Positions 60,060 through 64,000 of a stretch of 64,000 nt of DNA are shown one piece after another. How positions within the stretch are numbered: position 1 is the stretch's first letter; every line of letters begins with the position of its first letter. The notes below the pieces were generated by a model, which was not told the origin of the DNA, did no database searches, and saw only the letters and a list, made by a program, of their open reading frames with translations. The position numbers and the translations under genes were made by a program. This stretch comes from Comamonadaceae bacterium G21597-S1 (lineage in GTDB: Bacteria > Pseudomonadota > Gammaproteobacteria > Burkholderiales > Burkholderiaceae_C). Location of the stretch: contig JAPWHR010000007.1 in NCBI GenBank assembly GCA_027214345.1, forward strand, positions 248,001 to 312,000, given 5' to 3'.

Positions 60060-61226
60060 TCACTGCAAGGGATCGAACTCCAGCGTCTTCGGGTTGGCCT
60101 TCATCAGGCTCAGCTTCTGGCGCGAGAAATGGTTCGTCGGCGAAAAATTCAGTGGCGCCATGACGGCAGTTTCCATATTCTTGGTCGCGTCCATTTGCTT
60201 GATCGTGCAGGCCCAGGTCAGTTCCTTGCCGCAGCGGCCCATCGCCTCGATCAAGGACTTGGTTCCGGCATAGGCGACCGGCGTATACCGATTGACGCGC
60301 TTAAGATCGTCCTCGGACAGCACCTTTGCGGCCCGGGCATAGAACGCACGGCTCGCCGGACTGCCTTCGGGCACGACGTAGTCGATCATGTAGAAGTTAT
60401 TGGCAGCCGATCCCATCGCCTGCAGCACGGCCGGGTAGCGCCCGATCCATGTTGCGCCGACCGGGATTTTCATGCCCAGGCGCTCGAGTTCCTTGACCAT
60501 CGCGATGTTCTCGGTGACGATGCCGCCCGCCAGCAGGATCTCCGCGCCCGCCTGCCGGGCAGCCAGCATTTCAGCCGAGAAGTCCTTTTGTCCGCGGCGG
60601 TAGGCGGTCTTGTAGACCACGTTGAGCTTGAGCTTGGCCTGCGCCCTGTTCCAGCCTTCGAGCATCAACGAACCGAGTTCGTCGTCCTGTGTCACGACGG
60701 CCCACTTCTTGTTCGGGTAAAGCTTGTTGAGTTCCGTCGCCAGCGCCTCAGTGGTGTCCTGGTGCGACGCACCGGCCACATAGATATTGGGTACCACGGG
60801 CGTGTGCAGCGTCTCCGGAAAGCTCAGCACGTTGAGCGTCGGAATGCCGGTCTCCTTGAGCATGGGCAGCAGCGCCACGCTGGGCGCTGAACCCGAGATT
60901 GCCGCCAGCGCAAACACCTTGTCACTGGTTACCAGTTTGCGCGCGGCCTGCACTGCACGGGTCACCACGTAGCCATCGTCCTCGGAGATGACGCGGATCT
61001 TGCGGCCGTTGAGACCACCGGCGGCATTGACTTCGGCCACCGCCATCTTGGTACCCAGGCTCAACGCAACGCTTCCGACCGACGCGGGACCGGTCAGCGG
61101 CGCGATTTCGCCTAGCAGGATTTCTGTATCGGTCACGCCTTGCTGGGCCTGCGCCAGCAATGGCGTGGTAGCCAGCAACGCTGCAGCGGCCAGAACGGAC
61201 AAGGTGCGCGGGAACTTCGATGTCAT
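60060..61226 (-). CDS. branched-chain-amino-acid-type ABC transporter substrate-binding protein
   Basis: A 388-residue periplasmic binding protein of the Leu/Ile/Val-type family. The signal peptide is TLSVLAAAALLATTPLLAQA. Mature part: QGVTDTEILLGEIAPLTGPA, VNAAGGLNGRKIRVISEDDG, ALAAISGSAPSVALLPMLKE, WAVVTQDDELGSLMLEGWNR and TPVAYAGTKSLIEAMGRCGK. Homologues near aromatic genes often bind aromatic or carboxylic acids (HmgE/PhlD-like, RPA-type solute receptors) rather than amino acids. ATG 61226 is chosen. It is 140 bp downstream of livM, with a small inverted repeat between. It is the receptor for the LivHM permease encoded upstream. Confidence 0.94.
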   Translation of the reverse strand: MTSKFPRTLSVLAAAALLATTPLLAQAQQGVTDTEILLGEIAPLTGPASVGSVALSLGTKMAVAEVNAAGGLNGRKIRVISEDDGYVVTRAVQAARKLVTSDKVFALAAISGSAPSVALLPMLKETGIPTLNVLSFPETLHTPVVPNIYVAGASHQDTTEALATELNKLYPNKKWAVVTQDDELGSLMLEGWNRAQAKLKLNVVYKTAYRRGQKDFSAEMLAARQAGAEILLAGGIVTENIAMVKELERLGMKIPVGATWIGRYPAVLQAMGSAANNFYMIDYVVPEGSPASRAFYARAAKVLSEDDLKRVNRYTPVAYAGTKSLIEAMGRCGKELTWACTIKQMDATKNMETAVMAPLNFSPTNHFSRQKLSLMKANPKTLEFDPLQ

Positions 61227-61289
61227 GGTTGTCTCCTGATGACGTGGATAAGTGGATGAAACAGCCGGCTTGCGTCGACCGTAGTTAAC

Positions 61290-61307
61290 ATCAACGTTTT
61301 CGTTGAT
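61290..61307. promoter_or_regulatory. inverted repeat ATCAACG-TTTT-CGTTGAT
   Basis: A perfect 7-bp inverted repeat in the AT-rich gap between livM and the binding-protein gene. It could be an operator for a promoter that gives extra expression of the binding protein, or an attenuating hairpin. Receptors are usually needed in excess of permeases. Confidence 0.45.
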
Positions 61308-61366
61308 AGATGGTGATTGCATGGTACAGCGGGGGCCTGTGGTGGTCAAGTTGTCGAACCTGTGAC

Positions 61367-62413
61367 TCAATAACGCAATGGGCGACTCACCCAAAGCCGC
61401 TTGAAGTCGATCCACAGCCCAACAAGGCCACGCGGGTCCAGCAGCAGAAAGCCGACGATGGCCGCTCCATACAGGATTCCCTTGATCTCGAGGGCGGCCG
61501 AATTGAGGTGCCATCCTGTGACGGCACTCACCGCGCCGAGCAACTGCGAGCTCAGCTCGGGGAGCGACACGATAAAGACCGTACCGATCACGACACCCAG
61601 CACCGAACCGATGCCACCGACGATCAGAATCGCCACAGCCTCGATGCTGAGCAGGAACGGAAAGCCTTCCACGTTGGCCAGATTGATGAACAACACCATC
61701 AACGCGCCGCTGAGCCCAGTCAGGAACGAACTAATCAGGAATGCCAGCAGCTTGTATCGGGTCAGCGAAATGCCCATCGAAACGGCGGCCCTGTCGTTGT
61801 CGCGTATCGCCATGAAGGCCCGGCCCAGCTTGCTACGCCGGATGTTGAGCACTCCCATCAAGGTAGCCAGGACCACCACCAGGCACAGCCAATAGAGCGC
61901 ACGTTCGGAGGAAAAGTCGAGCCCGAACACGATCGGCCGCGGTACGGCGATCCCACGCCCGCCGCCGGTGAATTCGCCGCCCGCGAGGATCAGCGAGTAG
62001 ATGATGAACGTGAATGCCAATGTCGTGATCGCCAGATACAGCCCTTTGAGGCGCAGTGATGGCAGGCCCACGACAAGCCCGCACAGTGCCGGCACGATGC
62101 CGGACAGCCCGAACGCCAGCAGTGGATGCAGCCCCAGGCGCACCGTGCCGATCGCGTAGGCATAACCACCCAGCACCAGGAATGCCACGTGGCCCAGGGA
62201 AACCAGCCCCGTGAATCCAGTCAGTACATTGAGCCCGAGCACACCGACAAGCGTGAACAGAATGGTTGTGAAGAAGCCAATCATGTAGGGTGTTGCGACG
62301 AACGGCAACGCCACCATCACCAGCACCACGACCGCGTACCAGGCCCGCAGCGCCGGCGAATCCGTCAGCGCCAGTTGCTCGACGAAACTCTGTTTGAAGT
62401 TGCCGCTTTGCAT
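61367..62413 (-). CDS. livM: branched-chain-type ABC transporter permease LivM
   Basis: A 348-residue inner-membrane permease with about ten hydrophobic segments. Family motifs: NVLTGFTGLVSLGHVAFLVL near the N-terminus, FTFIIYSLILAGGEFTGGGR and the ABC-coupling loop AIRDNDRAAVSMGISLTRYK. ATG 62413 shares its first base with the livH stop (TGATG), so the two are coupled; a GTG one codon earlier is possible. It pairs with LivH to form the channel. The ATPases LivG and LivF are not in the window and probably lie beyond the right edge or elsewhere. Confidence 0.95.
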   Translation of the reverse strand: MQSGNFKQSFVEQLALTDSPALRAWYAVVVLVMVALPFVATPYMIGFFTTILFTLVGVLGLNVLTGFTGLVSLGHVAFLVLGGYAYAIGTVRLGLHPLLAFGLSGIVPALCGLVVGLPSLRLKGLYLAITTLAFTFIIYSLILAGGEFTGGGRGIAVPRPIVFGLDFSSERALYWLCLVVVLATLMGVLNIRRSKLGRAFMAIRDNDRAAVSMGISLTRYKLLAFLISSFLTGLSGALMVLFINLANVEGFPFLLSIEAVAILIVGGIGSVLGVVIGTVFIVSLPELSSQLLGAVSAVTGWHLNSAALEIKGILYGAAIVGFLLLDPRGLVGLWIDFKRLWVSRPLRY

Positions 62414-63285
62414 CACACCCTCTCAATGTCACGTTGACCGAACAAGCCGAACGGCCGCACCATCAGAATCACCAGGATCAACATGAAGCCGGCAATCTCC
62501 TTGAACAGCGGTGCCACATAGCCACCCACCAGATTCTCGAAAACGCCGATGAAGATGCCGCTGGCGCCGGAGCCGATCACCGCATCGAGGCCGCCGAAGA
62601 CCGCCGCCGGGAAGGACTTGAGTCCCAACGAGAATATCGACGGCGAGAGCTCGAAGGTCACGGCAAAGAACAGACCGGCCAGGCCCGCAAGCACTGACGA
62701 CGTGGCCCAAGCCACGGCCTGCACCCGCGGCACCGAGATGCCCATGAGGCTGGCCGTGCGCTGGTCCGCGGCCACGGCGCGCATCGCGATACCGAAGCGG
62801 CTGTAGCGGAAGAACACGTGCGTCACCATCAGCGCCAGCAGCAGCACCACGATCACGGCGATCTGGCTCACGCGCATGCGCAGGCCGCCGAATTCCACGA
62901 TGTCACTGGCGTGGGCGACCTCTATGCTTTGCTGCTCGCCCCCCCAGACCATCAGCACCACCGACGTGATGATGACACCCAGCCCGACGGTGACCAGTAC
63001 CCCGGAAAACACCGGCTGGCCGATCATCTTGCGCATGATGAAACGTTCGATCAGCAGCCCGAGCGCGATGCTCGAGAAAAGCGCACCGCCCACCAGCGCC
63101 CAGGTGCTGGTGCCCATCGCCACACTGATCGACCAGGCCAGGTAGGCGATCAGCATGCCCAGTTCGCCCTGGGCGAAATTCAACAGACCGGTCGCCTTGT
63201 ACGTCATCGCGAAGGCCATCGCCATGAGGCCATAGATGGCCCCGATCGCCACACCCGAATACACCAGCTCCAGCAGGTAGTCCAT
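62413..63285 (-). CDS. livH: branched-chain-type ABC transporter permease LivH
   Basis: A 290-residue inner-membrane permease: VYSGVAIGAIYGLMAMAFAM and TGLLNFAQGELGMLIAYLAW at the start, then the coupling loop FFRYSRFGIAMRAVAADQRT followed by LMGISVPRVQAVAWA, and FGGLDAVIGSGASGIFIGVF near the C-terminus. About eight membrane segments are visible. It follows the acyl-CoA ligase by 2 bases and overlaps livM. A ligase next to Liv-type transporter genes is a common layout in aromatic and fatty-acid degraders, where the transporter imports the acid that the ligase activates. Confidence 0.96.
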   Translation of the reverse strand: MDYLLELVYSGVAIGAIYGLMAMAFAMTYKATGLLNFAQGELGMLIAYLAWSISVAMGTSTWALVGGALFSSIALGLLIERFIMRKMIGQPVFSGVLVTVGLGVIITSVVLMVWGGEQQSIEVAHASDIVEFGGLRMRVSQIAVIVVLLLALMVTHVFFRYSRFGIAMRAVAADQRTASLMGISVPRVQAVAWATSSVLAGLAGLFFAVTFELSPSIFSLGLKSFPAAVFGGLDAVIGSGASGIFIGVFENLVGGYVAPLFKEIAGFMLILVILMVRPFGLFGQRDIERV

Positions 63286-63287
63286 AC

Positions 63288-64000
63288 TTACTCCTTCGCG
63301 TCGTAGATCAGTGCGAGTTCGCGTGCGAATTTCTTCTCGATCACGGAGCGGCGGATCTTTTGCGTTGCCGTCAGCTCGCCATCGTCATGGTCGAGCTCCT
63401 TCTCCAGTATCACGAAACGGCGGATGTTCTCCACCCGGGCGAAACGCCGATTAACCTCGTTCACCACCTCCTGCAGCAGTGCCTTTACCGCATCGTGCAC
63501 AGCCAGCGAACGGTAGGTGCTGTAGGAGATATCGCGCTCGCTGGCCCAGCGCCCGACGGTCTCGAAATCGATCTGGATCAGGCCGCCCAGGTAGTTGCGC
63601 CCCTCGCCGACCACGATTGCCTCCTGGATGTAGGGGCTGTCGCGCAGCGCGTTCTCGATTTCCGACGGCGCGATATTCTTGCCGCCGCTGGTGATGATGA
63701 TGGCCTTCTTGCGATCGACGATCATCAGTTCCCCGCGCTCGTCGAGCTTGCCGATGTCGCCCGTTGCGAGCCATCCGTCTGCGCCCAGGGTCGCCAAGCT
63801 CGCTGCGGGATCGTCAAGGTAACCCTTGAACACGCCTTGGGAGCGCAGCATGATCTCGCCGTCACCGGCAAGGCGCAACTCCACGCCGTCCAGTGGCGGT
63901 CCGCAGGTACCGACGCGACTGCCCCGCTCGGGCCGCTGCACGAAGGCCATGCCACAACTCTCGGTCAGACCGTAGCCCTGGCAGATCGGCAGCCCCAGGA
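63288..64000 (-). CDS. AMP-dependent (long-chain) acyl-CoA ligase, C-terminal part
   Basis: The 3' part (about 237 codons) of an acyl-CoA synthetase running off the right edge. In frame up to the edge are LPICQGYGLTES (adenine motif), then GWLATGDIGKLDERGELMIV, DRKKAIIITSGGKNIAPSEI (hinge and core), and the C-terminal LTATQKIRRSVIEKKFAREL with the adenylation Lys region. The G-G-K-N-I-A-P-S-E-I-E pattern marks the long-chain (FadD15/ACSL) branch. It heads, within the window, a leftward set with livH, livM, binding protein, carboxyltransferase and Bug receptor. Confidence 0.94.
   Translation of the reverse strand, partial: LGLPICQGYGLTESCGMAFVQRPERGSRVGTCGPPLDGVELRLAGDGEIMLRSQGVFKGYLDDPAASLATLGADGWLATGDIGKLDERGELMIVDRKKAIIITSGGKNIAPSEIENALRDSPYIQEAIVVGEGRNYLGGLIQIDFETVGRWASERDISYSTYRSLAVHDAVKALLQEVVNEVNRRFARVENIRRFVILEKELDHDDGELTATQKIRRSVIEKKFARELALIYDAKE

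Overview
The window is about 64 kb of GC-rich DNA packed with catabolic genes. It reads as a chromosomal degradation region of a betaproteobacterium, probably Burkholderiales of the Bordetella/Achromobacter/Cupriavidus kind. The main reasons are six orphan Bug-type periplasmic receptors of the tripartite tricarboxylate transporter (TTT) family, seven class III (CaiB/BaiF) CoA-transferases, five acyl-CoA dehydrogenases, five crotonase-fold genes and two ring-attacking oxygenase systems. No rRNA, tRNA, CRISPR array or phage genes were seen.

Region A (1-20.5 kb) is a CoA-dependent acid-degradation locus. It starts with the end of an Old Yellow Enzyme and a CoA-transferase. A leftward arm (9148 down to 1760) holds an acyl-CoA ligase, a crotonase and a CoA-transferase whose domain orders both look inside-out, an amidohydrolase, a Bug receptor and an MDR oxidoreductase. 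A rightward arm (9388 to 17182) holds a small unknown protein, thiolase, SDR, enoyl-CoA hydratase, three acyl-CoA dehydrogenases and a racemase-like CoA-transferase. A second Bug receptor, an Ltp2-like thiolase-fold protein and another hydratase follow. A short inverted repeat (TGTCAC-N3-GTGGCA) recurs at three promoters here.

Region B (20.5-34.3 kb) starts with a decayed IS4-family element that has cut off the 3' end of a crotonase gene. Next comes a leftward meta-cleavage-like pathway: aldehyde dehydrogenase, HpaI-type aldolase, HpaH-type hydratase, a DUF35/Ltp2-like pair, a Rieske ring-hydroxylating dioxygenase (alpha and beta), an alpha/beta hydrolase, a VOC protein and an acyl-CoA dehydrogenase. 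It ends with an IclR regulator and an MhpA-like flavin monooxygenase.

Region C (34.3-46.9 kb) runs rightward with a Bug receptor, two CoA-transferases, a mesaconyl-C4-CoA-hydratase-like protein, an acyl-CoA dehydrogenase, a third CoA-transferase and a citramalyl-CoA-lyase-like enzyme. Together these look like C5 branched dicarboxylate degradation. Then come a Bug receptor, a cytochrome P450 with its ferredoxin, and an FMN/[2Fe-2S] reductase. A 30-bp operator-like motif (CGTTTAATGG-type half-sites around a 10-bp spacer) stands before three promoters of regions B and C and probably marks one regulon.

Region D (47.4-56.6 kb) is a tight leftward operon: Rieske oxygenase, flavin hydroxylase, CoA-transferase, SDR, VOC protein and hydrolase. 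It sits beside a MarR regulator and a divergent Bug receptor/crotonase pair. A perfect 16-bp palindrome lies between MarR and the Bug gene, and a near copy lies before the Rieske gene.

Region E (56.6-64 kb) has a non-coding stretch with a hexanucleotide repeat, a Bug receptor, a biotinyl-domain/carboxyltransferase fusion, a branched-chain-type ABC transporter (binding protein, LivM, LivH) and the end of an AMP-dependent acyl-CoA ligase. In each region the layout is uptake receptor or transporter, ring or CoA activation, beta-oxidation-type steps, then a local regulator.
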